Positions 16,816 to 26,427 of a DNA stretch of 64,000 nucleotides are shown in pieces. The position numbers and the translations under genes were made by a program. Positions within the stretch are counted from its first letter, which is position 1; every line of letters begins with the position of its first letter. This DNA is from CAZCDS01 sp964497585 (GTDB lineage: Bacteria > Desulfobacterota > Desulfomonilia > Desulfomonilales > Desulfomonilaceae), in NCBI GenBank assembly GCA_964497585.1, contig CAZCDS010000002.1, positions 62,001 to 126,000 on the forward strand. The letters are read 5' to 3'. The notes beneath the pieces are model-generated. The model was not told where the DNA came from, made no database searches, and saw only the letters and a list, made by a program, of their open reading frames with translations.

Positions 16816-18287
16816 AATCGCTTGCCGGGAATAGAGCAAACCCTGTAGTCGTGAAATGCCTTTGGGCCATGTTCGCCGTTGTGGCTTGCTTGCTCTTTAC
16901 CACTGCCGCTTCACCGGTTGAGGCAAAAGCAGAGCCTGCTCTTTACGCGGTGGTTGTGGGAGTGAGAGAATTCGAGCATCCCGAAGGAATCGACCCACTC
17001 ACCGTATCGGACAAGGATGCGAAGGATTTCTGTTCGTTTCTCAAGGACATGGAGGGTCTTTTTTCGGGGACCCACATCACGCTTCTGTTGAACAAGGAGG
17101 CCACCAAGGAGAACATCGTGGCCGCCCTCCGAAAAAAACTTGCCTGCGCGCGAAAAGACGACGTCGTGATCATATATCTCTCCGGTCACGGAGTCGCTCA
17201 CCCGACCAATCCAAACGAATACTACTTCGTGACCTATGACACGAAGGCCGACCATTTGTACGCAACGGGGCTGATGATAAACGACCGGCGGCTGTTCTCG
17301 TCCGTGAAGTCCGACCGCGTCCTGCTGCTGGCCGACGCGTGTCATTCGGGGGGCTTCTTACCGGGAATCGAAAAGGGACTCAAACCGAAATCGCCCGAGA
17401 AGTACTTCTCGGTTTTCCGAGACATTGCAGGTCGGATTGCCATTTCCTCCAGCAAACCGGGTGAGATTTCCTTTGAGAAGAGGCAGTTCGGGAACAGCGT
17501 CTTCACACATTTTCTTATCAAGGGCATGAGGGGAGAAGCGGACAGGCTCGCCGCCAAAGGGGCCGGCGACGGGAAGATCACCGTGGGAGAGCTCTATGAC
17601 TACGTTTCGGAGTGGACCCGTGAGACGACCCGAGGACGACAGAACCCACAGCTCTACTGCGTGAGGGGAGACCTGGATGACGCACTGGTGCGAATCCCCA
17701 CGTACGACAAGCCTCTGAAAATCAAAGTCCAGTTCCTCTACGAGGGTTCCGATGGGTCGATAAAGCCACTCACGGACTCATCGGTTCTCAAGTCGGGGCA
17801 GAAGCTGGGGATCGCTTTTCGCCCTGAGACTGACTGCTACGTCAACATCTTCTGGTGGGACCGAACGGGCTGTGTGTGGCGAATGTACCCGAACCCTACC
17901 TACGGAGAAGGCAGTGGTGTTGCCAAAGCGGGTCAGACCTGCTGGCTGCCGTCAAAAGTAGGCCAAAAACACTGGTACGTACTGAACCGAACCCCTGGGA
18001 TGGAGACCATCTACTTCATGGCAAGCCGGAAGCCCAACCCGAAAATCGACGCGCTCTACGATAAACTCAAGGAACTGGGATCGGAGGCTAAATCAGGCGG
18101 AAAAGGGTCTGCCGTGGCAGGGGAGCTTGAACGTCTCCTCAACCTCATGGGGCCGGCGAATTACACGGTCCCCATGGACGCCAAGGCTTCTTCCCCGAGT
18201 CGGGAGGCCTTGTTTGAGCGCATGGAAAATGAAATCAACGTCGCGGGAGCGGACGCTGTCTTCAAAGTCAGTTTCAAGCATGAGTGA
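16812..18287 (+). CDS. Exported caspase-like (C14) peptidase with C-terminal DUF4384
   Basis: 491 residues from ATG at 16812 within the ATGA overlap, with GGGAGAGAG upstream. A signal peptide or anchor (CLWAMFAVVACLLFTTAASPVEA) precedes the p20-like caspase domain (about 45-290): YAVVVGVREF, the catalytic His126 in IYLSGHGVA and catalytic Cys177 in LLLADACHSGGF, both intact. Residues about 302-408 form a DUF4384 domain (GQKLGIAFRPETDCYVNIFWWD, RMYPNP). The mature enzyme should act outside the cytoplasm. Bacterial caspase homologues (orthocaspases) usually cleave after Arg or Lys. Operon position after sigma, anti-sigma and TPR-OmpA genes suggests a stress- or envelope-signalled protease. Confidence 0.93.
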   Translation: MKSLAGNRANPVVVKCLWAMFAVVACLLFTTAASPVEAKAEPALYAVVVGVREFEHPEGIDPLTVSDKDAKDFCSFLKDMEGLFSGTHITLLLNKEATKENIVAALRKKLACARKDDVVIIYLSGHGVAHPTNPNEYYFVTYDTKADHLYATGLMINDRRLFSSVKSDRVLLLADACHSGGFLPGIEKGLKPKSPEKYFSVFRDIAGRIAISSSKPGEISFEKRQFGNSVFTHFLIKGMRGEADRLAAKGAGDGKITVGELYDYVSEWTRETTRGRQNPQLYCVRGDLDDALVRIPTYDKPLKIKVQFLYEGSDGSIKPLTDSSVLKSGQKLGIAFRPETDCYVNIFWWDRTGCVWRMYPNPTYGEGSGVAKAGQTCWLPSKVGQKHWYVLNRTPGMETIYFMASRKPNPKIDALYDKLKELGSEAKSGGKGSAVAGELERLLNLMGPANYTVPMDAKASSPSREALFERMENEINVAGADAVFKVSFKHE

Positions 18288-18859
18288 GAGACTTATAATC
18301 TGCATCACGAAAAGGCCACATGAGAGAATTCAATGGCCAAGACGCAAAGACGCCGGGAAGCATGAAGAGTCAGAGACGGGAAAGCGCTCAGCAGAGGTCG
18401 GACGACCTACTGTGCTGGTACTATGGAGTTCTTTCGGGAAAAGGCAGGCGGAAAACCTCTTTGCAGAGGGGGCTTCACCCGTGAACTACTGCGTCTGAAG
18501 ACTAGTCTGGAATTGATCAGGAATCTTGAGATCGCGGGATCCCGGGCCGGGTGTGTTGGCGGCACCTCGGGTGGGGCATTGCCCCCTGAGCGTTACAGAC
18601 CTGTCCAGTCCTTCTTGTCTCCGAAAGCGAGCCACAGCACTGCCGCGGCCACCGATAGAAAAAAGAGTATCTCCATGCTTTGTATCCCCGAAAGATATGA
18701 TTTCTACTGCATGGAGGAGAGCCGTGTCAATAGAAAATTACATGGTGGACGTCGACTGCGCTTGAGCCGCCCGATTACGGCTTAACTATCTGACATGATT
18801 GGTGATTGAACAGGGAGTCGCGGCGACGGACAGTCTCGGCCTCGGGGAATCGACGCGCT
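18288..18859. other. Intergenic region, nothing recognised
   Basis: About 570 bases between the caspase gene and the convergent AttH-like gene. Only short frames without ribosome-binding sites or recognisable motifs are present; composition is similar to flanking non-coding DNA. No hairpin with T-run was seen. Confidence 0.45.
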
Positions 18860-19948
18860 TCACAAGCGACCTGCCATGGAATGAGCGTACCCGGTAAGCT
18901 CGACGTAACCTCTTCCTTCGATATTCTTTCCGCGACGAGATCCTCGGACTTTCACCGCCCCTTCCCAATAGATGATGCCGGTCGACTTGGCGTTTGAGAG
19001 TTCCTGGTCGCTCACGAGAGGGACCACGCCAAGTTTGATTCCTTGGCTTGGGATCTCGAGGATCCACCGTGAGGGGTATACCGCGCCTGTCCGTTTGCTC
19101 GACCACGTGTCGGTCGACGCGATGCGGATCTGTTGTCCCCGCAGATAGAGGCTCCCGCCGTCTTTTCCCACGAAGGTCCCGAAGGTTTGCTCGAAGGTTC
19201 CGTCCTTCCTCCGCAGGTGGAAGAGCATGAGGTCGGTCCCGTCCTCCAGTTGGATGCTGAACCAGTCCCAGCCTGCCTGGTCTTCTGATAGGATACTCGA
19301 GCCGAATTCATGATCCATCCAGGCCAGGCCGGACACCTGGTGACGGACGTTGCGGAACATGATGTGGCCACTGGCTTTCAGCCTGGTGAAGGAATAGTAG
19401 TACGATGCCTGCGTAGGGCTCTTGCCCTTACGGCTGTACCCTCGGTCACCGTGGAGCGTCACCGGCTTCTCGGGCACGAGAGCAAGCTTCATTGCGTAGC
19501 CGCCAGCCCGCGCGCTGATCCGGATTTCTTTTTCGGTCATCTGGGCGATCCAGTCTTTGACACGGACATGGAGGCTGTCCTGAGCAGATTCGGCCAGGCC
19601 GGGGCCTTCGCGCACCATCATCTCCGTATGGAAAAAGCGACCATTCTTGACGTCGACGAGGGCGAAATGTGCCGGATAGACATCGCGGATTCCCCAGGAA
19701 GAAGATTTCCGGGCCGGTTCCCTTGCCATACTCCTTCGAAAGAACGTGAGCTGGAAGCCCCATTCCCTCCCGTCGTCGGACTGGAGGTTACCGGTGAAGT
19801 ACCACCATTCGGTCTGGAAGTCCGGGTGCTTGCCGTGATCCTTGGGGAAAACCAGTACCCTGCCGGGTCTTGCGTTTTCAAACGCGGCTGGAAAGCCTGA
19901 TTCCGGCCACGGAAGAAGTATCCCGGCAACAAGGCACACGCATAGCAA
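18860..19948 (-). CDS. AttH/CrtC-like lipocalin-domain protein
   Basis: About 362 residues. Start is uncertain: TTG at 19948 begins a plausible signal peptide (MLCVCLVAGILLPWPESGF), and the frame upstream to 20650 crosses an intergenic repeat, so it is not coding. Diagnostic stretches are FPKDHGKHPDFQTEWWYFTGNL, WGFQLTFFRR, HFALVDVKNGRFFHTEMM, YYYSFTRLKASG and GLAWMDHEFGSS. They place it with AttH of AttEFGH systems and carotenoid 1,2-hydratase CrtC, which share two lipocalin-like halves. No carotenoid genes or ABC permeases are nearby, so it is better treated as an exported AttH-like protein of unknown substrate. Confidence 0.85.
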   Translation of the reverse strand: MLCVCLVAGILLPWPESGFPAAFENARPGRVLVFPKDHGKHPDFQTEWWYFTGNLQSDDGREWGFQLTFFRRSMAREPARKSSSWGIRDVYPAHFALVDVKNGRFFHTEMMVREGPGLAESAQDSLHVRVKDWIAQMTEKEIRISARAGGYAMKLALVPEKPVTLHGDRGYSRKGKSPTQASYYYSFTRLKASGHIMFRNVRHQVSGLAWMDHEFGSSILSEDQAGWDWFSIQLEDGTDLMLFHLRRKDGTFEQTFGTFVGKDGGSLYLRGQQIRIASTDTWSSKRTGAVYPSRWILEIPSQGIKLGVVPLVSDQELSNAKSTGIIYWEGAVKVRGSRRGKNIEGRGYVELTGYAHSMAGRL

Positions 19949-20311
19949 AATGGAGCGAATCCCGTGACGAGCCCTCCGAAGGGGTGGCCCTTCCCTTTGC
20001 TTGAGATGGTGGGGTAAGAGTCTCCCCCTTTGAGAAAGAGGGACAGCAGGGGATTTTCTTCGAACGAATCCGGGAATACGTGAAGCGCGGAGATCTTCTG
20101 AAAAACCGTTTGGCAGACTTCCTTGCACGACCATTGCCTCAAACGCCTGTGGCGGTCGGTTCTCAGTGACCGGCATTTCCTCACTGGACAACCGGCGTAA
20201 GCCAGGATAAAACATCGCCTGCCCGGGGGGCAACCGGATACCGAGAGCTCGTGCCGTTGGCAGGAAGTCTCTTCGGATCCACGCTTTCGAGGCGGCACGC
20301 AGAGAAGCGAT
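19949..20311. repeat. Divergent intergenic gap with a CCCCCTTTGAGAAAGAGGG repeat copy (about 20021-20056)
   Basis: TCTCCCCCTTTGAGAAAGAGGGACAGCAGGGGATTT resembles the widespread TCCCCCTTT-AAAGGGGGA type intergenic repeat. It lies between the divergent AttH-like and yhaO-like genes. No gene or clear promoter identified. Confidence 0.4.
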
Positions 20312-21601
20312 ATGACGGCGCTGAGATTCATCCATACGGCCGATGTGCATCTCGGGAGACCCTTCGCGGGTCTTACGCGTTCTTGTCCCGAGCTGGCGGA
20401 CCTTTTTGGCCGAGCGTGCTACAGGGCCTGGGAAAGGATCGTCGAGGTCGCGGTCCGCGAAGACGTCGATTTCCTCACCGTCGGCGGTGACACGTTCGAC
20501 GCATCGAATCCGGGTCTCCGTCCACGGGTGGCCTTCAGGGAAGGGGTGAAGCGCCTTCGAGAAGCCGAGATACCCGTGCTCCTGGTGTCGGGCAACCATG
20601 ATCCGCTCACGGATTTCCCTGAGGACCTCAAGGAGATACCGGGCCTCCACCTTTTCGGCCCCAAACCTGAAGCGAAGCGGATGATCCTTCCGCGATCGGG
20701 ACTAACCGTCAATGTGTACGGCGTCAGTTTCGAGAGATCTTCCGTCCGAGAGAACCTGGTCAGGACGTTCCGCCGCGATCCGGATGGGGACTTATCCATA
20801 GGCCTCGTTCATGCCAACGTCTCCGGATCGTCGGAACACGAGGACTATGCGCCGTGCACCCTCGACGATCTGAAACGGGTTGGCATGGATGTCTGGTGCT
20901 TGGGTCATGTTCACCGGCCGAGGGTTCTTGAGAACGATCCTCTCGTTCTCTATCCGGGAACCCTTCAAGGTGCACACGCGAAGGAGACCGGCCGGCACGG
21001 ATGTTATCTCGTGGAAGCAGAGGGTCCTGCTGCCGCGCACGCAACGTTCATCCCGCTGGCCCCTGTGCGGTGGGAAGAAGTGGAACTCGACATTACGGAC
21101 CTGTCGTCGGCTGAGGAGCTTCCGGAGATTGTGGAGGCCACCTGCTCGGAGATCCTCGCGGGAGACGATTCTACCGAAGCGCTTGTCGTCCGGATCGTTC
21201 TGAAGGGAGCGCCTTCGGTTTCGGCCAGGGATTGGCAGTGGGGCGAGGGCGACATGCTGGAGATACTTACCGAGCGGCTTTCTCTCCTCCCCGTACCGGT
21301 CTTTCCCGAGTCGGTTCAGGACAGAACGGAACGGTCGGTGGACCTCGATTCGCTTCTCCATGAGGAGAATTTCCTGGCAGAGCTCTTCAAGGTCACGCGA
21401 GAAGCCGTCGCGGATCCGCAAGTGAGGGCGGAACTTGTCGCGCCGTTAGATGAGGAGTTGTCACGGTACGGGCTCCGGCGCTTCCTTGATCCGGCCCGAG
21501 ATCCCCGGATGCTGCTCGACAATCCGGAGGCTTTCGAAGAGACGCTCCGACAGGTTCGGGAGCTGGTCGCGCGGAGCTTTGTGGATTGCGCGGGCACGTG
21601 A
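20312..21601 (+). CDS. YhaO/SbcD-type DNA repair metallophosphoesterase
   Basis: 429-residue calcineurin-like nuclease subunit. The metal ligands of the Mre11/SbcD family are visible: Asp11 and His13 (HTADVHLG), GGDTFDASN, GNHDPL, LVHANVSGSSEHEDY and CLGHVHRP. The C-terminal half (about 260-429) is poorly conserved, as in YhaO, and probably contacts its ATPase partner. The partner is encoded 115 nt downstream. By analogy with Mre11-Rad50 and SbcCD, the pair should process DNA ends or hairpins. The length and partner type favour the B. subtilis YhaO/YhaN class over true SbcD. Confidence 0.9.
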   Translation: MTALRFIHTADVHLGRPFAGLTRSCPELADLFGRACYRAWERIVEVAVREDVDFLTVGGDTFDASNPGLRPRVAFREGVKRLREAEIPVLLVSGNHDPLTDFPEDLKEIPGLHLFGPKPEAKRMILPRSGLTVNVYGVSFERSSVRENLVRTFRRDPDGDLSIGLVHANVSGSSEHEDYAPCTLDDLKRVGMDVWCLGHVHRPRVLENDPLVLYPGTLQGAHAKETGRHGCYLVEAEGPAAAHATFIPLAPVRWEEVELDITDLSSAEELPEIVEATCSEILAGDDSTEALVVRIVLKGAPSVSARDWQWGEGDMLEILTERLSLLPVPVFPESVQDRTERSVDLDSLLHEENFLAELFKVTREAVADPQVRAELVAPLDEELSRYGLRRFLDPARDPRMLLDNPEAFEETLRQVRELVARSFVDCAGT

Positions 21602-21716
21602 CGGCGTCCGCTCCGCCGGTCGCAAGCAGAAACTGTGCAGATGAAGACCGTCCGATAGCTCTGTTGGACGTCGGGGCATTCGGTACGCCCGTCGGACCGA
21701 ACCCGAAAGGAACGAG

Positions 21717-24700
21717 ATGTGGATTGAGGAAATTTTCCTGGAGAATTTCGGCGGCCTCAAGAGTTTTGGCCTGATTATTCCTGATGCCTCGATGAATCTC
21801 ATCGTCGGTCCCAACGAGGCAGGCAAGAGTACGATCGTCGAGTTTGTTCGTTCCGTCTTTTTTGGGTTCAAGAGACGGCGTGGGATGGTCAACTCGTACG
21901 AGACGCCCGACGGAGCGCTCCGGGCAGGCCGAATCACGCTGCTTACCAAACGGGCCGGCCGCGTGCGCGTGGAGAGGCGCGAGCAACCGGGAAACAGAGA
22001 AGGCGTGGTGAACGTCGTCGACGAGCAAGAGACAGCGCTGGACCTCTCGTCGGTCCGGATCATGCGTGAGGGGATCGACAGAACATCCTTCGAAGCCCTT
22101 TTCGCATTTGACGTCGATAGGATTCGAGCCCTGGATCGGGAAACACTCACGGGGAGGATCGTCGGGAGCGCGCTCGGCTCACTGCATGTCAACCCGGTCG
22201 ACGTGGCTCGAGGGGTCGAGGAGCAACTCAAGGGCCTGACAAAGAGATCGACGCGAGACGACAGATCTCTATATGCAATGAAGGCCCGCATCGCGGAAAT
22301 AGAAGCTGGGCTTCGGAAATTACAGGAAAAACCTCGGCATTATGCTCGGCTCAAAGAGGAACTCGCGTCGGTTGCAGCCAGGAGGCGTGAAATTACCGCC
22401 GAAATCCGTGAGAAGGAGGACGAACTCGAACGAATAACCGGTCTTCTGCGCCACCTGGAAGCGTGGCAGAAGGTGCTCCGTCTCGATCGTGAAATCGCAG
22501 CCCTGGACGGCAGCCGAGACTTTCCCGCGAATGGCGTCCTCCGGTTGGAGCAAGCCCTGGAACGGCGTCGGGAGGCATGGGAGAATCATCGGGAAATAGC
22601 AGCCAAATCAGCGGGGCTCGTCCACAGACTTGATATGTTGACCCCAGATTCGGTTCTTCTCAATCATGGTGATGCCATAACCGCTCTGGACGCTAAAGCC
22701 CGAGATCTCTCTTCCCGGCCCTCGGAAATCGAGAAGATCCGAGCACAGGTGCTCCAGGCCACTGACAACCTTGACGCAGAGATCGCTGAGCTGGGACAGG
22801 GGTGGGATCGGAAACGGATCGCGGGCTTCGATTCGTCGGTCGTTTTCGCCCGGGCGGTTGACTGCTTTGCCGAGGAATGGGTTCACATTCGGGATCGAAT
22901 CCGGGAACTCGAACGTAGACTCGAGGCCGCCGACAGCTCCCGTGATCGGCTCGCTGATCGGATGGCCCAGAGGGAACGAGCCATTAGCGTGCTCAGAGAT
23001 GAGTCACGGGACTTCCTTGCCACGGACCGGCGAGATCTTCTTGCAGAATGGAAAGATTGCGAAAAGGGCATTCAGCACTTGAGAGCAAAGCTCTTCGACC
23101 GCAACGTATTGCTGCAGAAGCTCAATCTTGATCTCAGGGACGCGGAGCGCGCAAGCCTTCGGATCGACCGAGAAAAGGCCCGGGGATGGTATTGGCTCAC
23201 CATGGCACTTCTGGGAATATTCCTGATCTCGGGCGCCGGCTGGATGGTCCACGCATCTGGGGGACAGTCGGGGTCCGGACAGTGGGCGACTCTCCTCGGT
23301 GGCCTAGCCCTGGCTTTGGCCACGCTGGTGCTCCTCGGGTTGGTTGCTATTCGGGAGCGGGGTTTGCGGGATGCTGCACTCCGTGACATGGGAGCGCTGA
23401 GAGACAAGGTCGCCCTGATCTCAGGGGAGATGAACGCGGCCGCGAAGCAGCAATCCGAACTCGTGGGGGCGATACGCCAACGGACTGCAACCATGGCCCG
23501 GATCTCGGGAGAGGTCCTCGGAAATCCCAGTGCAGGTCGCAAGGACATTCTCGACGCGGAAAAGCGTTCATCGCTCGCGGAAGAGCCTCATCGCAGAATG
23601 CAGGCCTCGGAAGAGCTGCTCCGACATGAACGGTCAGACCTTGTGGCTCAGGAGAACACGCGACGGGAGATTCGCGAACGACTCGACCGGGCGAACCGGG
23701 AATTTGACTCCTTGAGGACAAATTGGCAAACTCTGTTAAACAAAAAGGGGCTCGACGTCAGCATCGAGCCCCTACCGGCTGCGGAACTGATTCGCCGCGC
23801 GGGTGTCCTGAAAAAGCAGTTGAGAGGAGTGCGTGACCAGTCGGAGATCCTGCGCGGGATGCAGCGCGAATGGGCGGAATTCGCCAATGAGGTCCGTGCC
23901 CTTGCCACTCGGATGGAAAGGCCGAACGATTTGGATCTATCCCCCCTGGCAACGGTTGCACGATGGCGAGACGAGCTGAGAGAGGCAACGGACGCCGTCG
24001 CAGAGCGGCAGGGTATGGAGGAGCGGCTCAAGGACTTCGAGATGAGCCTTATGCTTGAAAAGGGCAAGATCGTCCGGGCCGAGCAGGAGATCGGATCACT
24101 CCTGGAAACGGCTGAGGTCAAGAGCGAAAAAGAATTCCGGGACAAGGGAGAACAGCACGATTGTCGGGCTGGCCTTGAACAGGAGCGGCGACTGCTCATT
24201 GACACGCTGGTTTCGGGGCTCGCCGTGGAAGACGAGAATTCCATGCGCGCGATTATGGGTGCAGAGAACTGGCGAGAGACGGCAAGACTCCGGACAGCCC
24301 TTCAAGCGGACACGCTCCGGCTGAGGGAGGAAGCGGAAGCCCTCGCTGCTCGGAATGGCAGCCTCGAAGGAGAGATTGAAGCGCTGGAAAACGAGGAGGA
24401 AACCGACAGGCTGCTTGCGGCAAGAGAAGAATTGATTGCCCGTGTCAACGAAACCGTCGGTACCTGGACACAACTCAGCCTAGCCTCCGGACTGCTCGCC
24501 AAGACACTCGAACGGTACGAGTCTCAAAAGCAGCCCCGGATCGTCAGCAGGAGTTCCGAGATTTTCTGTATGATGACGTCCGGCGCTTTCAGAAGGGTCG
24601 TCCTCCCTATGGATCGCGGCTCCATCGTGGCTGAACGGGAAGACGGAACCCGGCTTGGGGAGACCCTTCTCAGCCGCGGTACGTTGGAGCAATTGTACCT

Positions 24701-25025
24701 CTCCCTGAGGTTGGCCCATCTGGAAATCGACCGTCACGAGGAGGACTCGGTTCCGCTCATCATGGACGACGTCTTGGTGAACTTCGATTCGGACCGAGCC
24801 CGTCGGACCGCAGAGATTCTGACCGAGTTCAGCCGAGCCATGGGGATGCAGGTGCTCTATCTGACGTGCCATCCTCACCTAGCGGATCTCTTCCCCGCGG
24901 ACGTCCCAAAGATCGAATTGGGCGGCGAAGAAATCGTAGCGGGAAGCCCAGTGGGAATTCGGACAACGGTCGGGAGCACTGCTCAGGAGGCCCAACCCGC
25001 GGGACAGGCGCCACAACCTGTCTGA
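21717..25025 (+). CDS. YhaN-like SMC/Rad50-type AAA ATPase
   Basis: 1102 residues. The N-terminal Walker A is GPNEAGKST (residues 31-39), just after LENFGGLKSF. The C-terminal signature LLSRGTLEQLYLSLRLAHLE and Walker B VPLIMDDVLVNFDSDR complete the ABC-type head. Long coiled-coil arms, rich in Glu/Arg, lie on both sides of a central hydrophobic pair of segments (about 482-500 and 520-545: WLTMALLGIFLISGAGWMV, LLGGLALALATLVLLGLVA). These predict membrane insertion, as described for YhaN-type proteins. It pairs with the YhaO-like nuclease upstream, so a membrane-associated DNA-processing complex is inferred. Confidence 0.92.
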   Translation: MWIEEIFLENFGGLKSFGLIIPDASMNLIVGPNEAGKSTIVEFVRSVFFGFKRRRGMVNSYETPDGALRAGRITLLTKRAGRVRVERREQPGNREGVVNVVDEQETALDLSSVRIMREGIDRTSFEALFAFDVDRIRALDRETLTGRIVGSALGSLHVNPVDVARGVEEQLKGLTKRSTRDDRSLYAMKARIAEIEAGLRKLQEKPRHYARLKEELASVAARRREITAEIREKEDELERITGLLRHLEAWQKVLRLDREIAALDGSRDFPANGVLRLEQALERRREAWENHREIAAKSAGLVHRLDMLTPDSVLLNHGDAITALDAKARDLSSRPSEIEKIRAQVLQATDNLDAEIAELGQGWDRKRIAGFDSSVVFARAVDCFAEEWVHIRDRIRELERRLEAADSSRDRLADRMAQRERAISVLRDESRDFLATDRRDLLAEWKDCEKGIQHLRAKLFDRNVLLQKLNLDLRDAERASLRIDREKARGWYWLTMALLGIFLISGAGWMVHASGGQSGSGQWATLLGGLALALATLVLLGLVAIRERGLRDAALRDMGALRDKVALISGEMNAAAKQQSELVGAIRQRTATMARISGEVLGNPSAGRKDILDAEKRSSLAEEPHRRMQASEELLRHERSDLVAQENTRREIRERLDRANREFDSLRTNWQTLLNKKGLDVSIEPLPAAELIRRAGVLKKQLRGVRDQSEILRGMQREWAEFANEVRALATRMERPNDLDLSPLATVARWRDELREATDAVAERQGMEERLKDFEMSLMLEKGKIVRAEQEIGSLLETAEVKSEKEFRDKGEQHDCRAGLEQERRLLIDTLVSGLAVEDENSMRAIMGAENWRETARLRTALQADTLRLREEAEALAARNGSLEGEIEALENEEETDRLLAAREELIARVNETVGTWTQLSLASGLLAKTLERYESQKQPRIVSRSSEIFCMMTSGAFRRVVLPMDRGSIVAEREDGTRLGETLLSRGTLEQLYLSLRLAHLEIDRHEEDSVPLIMDDVLVNFDSDRARRTAEILTEFSRAMGMQVLYLTCHPHLADLFPADVPKIELGGEEIVAGSPVGIRTTVGSTAQEAQPAGQAPQPV

Positions 25026-25075
25026 AGAACAACCACGAGTCCGGACGGATGTAGCTCGTTCGCGAAGGAGTATAA

Positions 25076-26083
25076 ATGGTCAAAATGACAGCCAAATCGT
25101 TAGCACACAGCGCCGCTGGAACGCGGCTCTTCGGCCGCGTGGGTCGAATGGTACTCGTCAGCTTGTTTCTTGTGGGTCTTTTCGCGACCTCCCCCGCATG
25201 GAGCCAAAGAGCCGGCACAATGAGCCTCAGGGATATGCAGGAGTCCTTTCGACGAGTCGCAAAATCCGTAAAACCGGCCGTGGTCAACGTTTCGACAGTG
25301 AGGATTATCCAGGCGCCGGATTTCGGACCGGGAATCGATCCCTTTTTCAAAACTCACCCCTTTTTCCGACAGTTCTTCCGGGACAACATGTTCGGGCCCT
25401 TTCTGCGGGAAAGGAGTCGTCCGCGGAACATCCGTCAGCACGGACTGGGGTCGGGGTTCATCTTCGATCCTAGGGGATACATCCTTACCAACAGGCACGT
25501 CATTAAAGGAGCCGACCAAATAGAGGTTACCCTCAGCGCCAAGCGGAAGTACAAGGCCCGGGTGATCGGTGCGGACCCCGACACTGACATTGCGGTGATT
25601 AAGATTCGCGGCAACCATTTTCCCTATGCCAGGCTCGGCAACTCCGACACTCTCCAGGTAGGAGACTGGGTGCTCGCCATCGGCAGCCCCTTCGGGCTTA
25701 TGAAGACGGTCACCGCGGGTATTGTCAGCGCAAAGGGACGCGCGGACATGGGTATCCTGCCCTACGAGGAATTCATCCAGACCGACGCGGCCATCAACCC
25801 CGGGAACTCTGGAGGGCCGCTGGTGAACATTAACGGAGAAGTGATTGGCATGAATACCGCAATCCTCTCCAAGGCCGGTGGATATAATGGGATAGGGTTT
25901 GCTATCCCGAGCAACCTTGTGAAGAGAGTTTCTCGTTTGACCATGCGGGGCAGAAGCAATCGACGAGCCCAGGCGCTACGGTTGCATCCCCGGCAGCCGG
26001 CAGCCCGGGAAATCCCGGCCCGCCAGCATGATTTCTTCGAGAGGTTCCTCGGCCAACGCAGGGCCCCCGGAAAGGGAATCTGA
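25076..26083 (+). CDS. HtrA/DegP-like serine protease lacking PDZ domains
   Basis: 335 residues; ATG preceded by AAGGAG at five nt. An extended signal peptide or anchor (VLVSLFLVGLFATSPAWS) is followed by the DegP-type N-terminal segment (FRRVAKSVKPAVVNVST) and the FFRQFFRDNMFGPF loop region. The catalytic triad is intact: His in TNRHVIKGA, Asp in PDTDIAVIKI and Ser in NPGNSGGPLVN. The protease domain ends at FAIPSNLVKRV. Normally PDZ1 would follow, but here an Arg/Gln/Pro-rich tail of about 50 residues runs to the stop. No PDZ remnant was found in the next 300 bases, so loss is by replacement rather than simple frameshift. Confidence 0.9.
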   Translation: MVKMTAKSLAHSAAGTRLFGRVGRMVLVSLFLVGLFATSPAWSQRAGTMSLRDMQESFRRVAKSVKPAVVNVSTVRIIQAPDFGPGIDPFFKTHPFFRQFFRDNMFGPFLRERSRPRNIRQHGLGSGFIFDPRGYILTNRHVIKGADQIEVTLSAKRKYKARVIGADPDTDIAVIKIRGNHFPYARLGNSDTLQVGDWVLAIGSPFGLMKTVTAGIVSAKGRADMGILPYEEFIQTDAAINPGNSGGPLVNINGEVIGMNTAILSKAGGYNGIGFAIPSNLVKRVSRLTMRGRSNRRAQALRLHPRQPAAREIPARQHDFFERFLGQRRAPGKGI

Positions 26084-26427
26084 CACCCCCTGTGAAAGTA
26101 TGCGAGTGCAACTGGTGCGGGCCCTCTTCCCGGAGAAGCCCGCACGAGACGTTCATGTTTCGTTGTGCCGGTATGGCATGACTGTTCCGCGGGAGGTGCC
26201 GAGGGCGGTTTCTTGCCGAAAAAAGAGCCCTTCGCAATCTTTCCACTAGAAATCTGCCATTTCTTTTGGCAACTGCTATATGTCTCCCCATCCTAAGGTA
26301 TTGGCATCATCTATCTAATATTACTTATTATTTATATCAACTTTCTCGCTTGACATCATGTCGCACGCCTACTATCGTAACCGTCCCAGGTAGCCCCCGC
26401 TCCTGAGCCCCAACCGAGGCCCGTCTC
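26084..26427. other. Intergenic region with an AT-rich core
   Basis: A conspicuously AT-rich stretch (about 26260-26350) lies in otherwise GC-rich DNA and ends in TTGACA (26350-26355). A TACTAT follows after only 14 bases, so promoter assignment for the coiled-coil gene is weak. No gene. Confidence 0.4.

Noticed and set aside
19949..20650. N-terminal 234-residue extension of the AttH-like protein
   Set aside because: It overlaps the start of the divergent yhaO-like gene and an intergenic repeat and shows no domain; a signal peptide starts at the TTG 19948.
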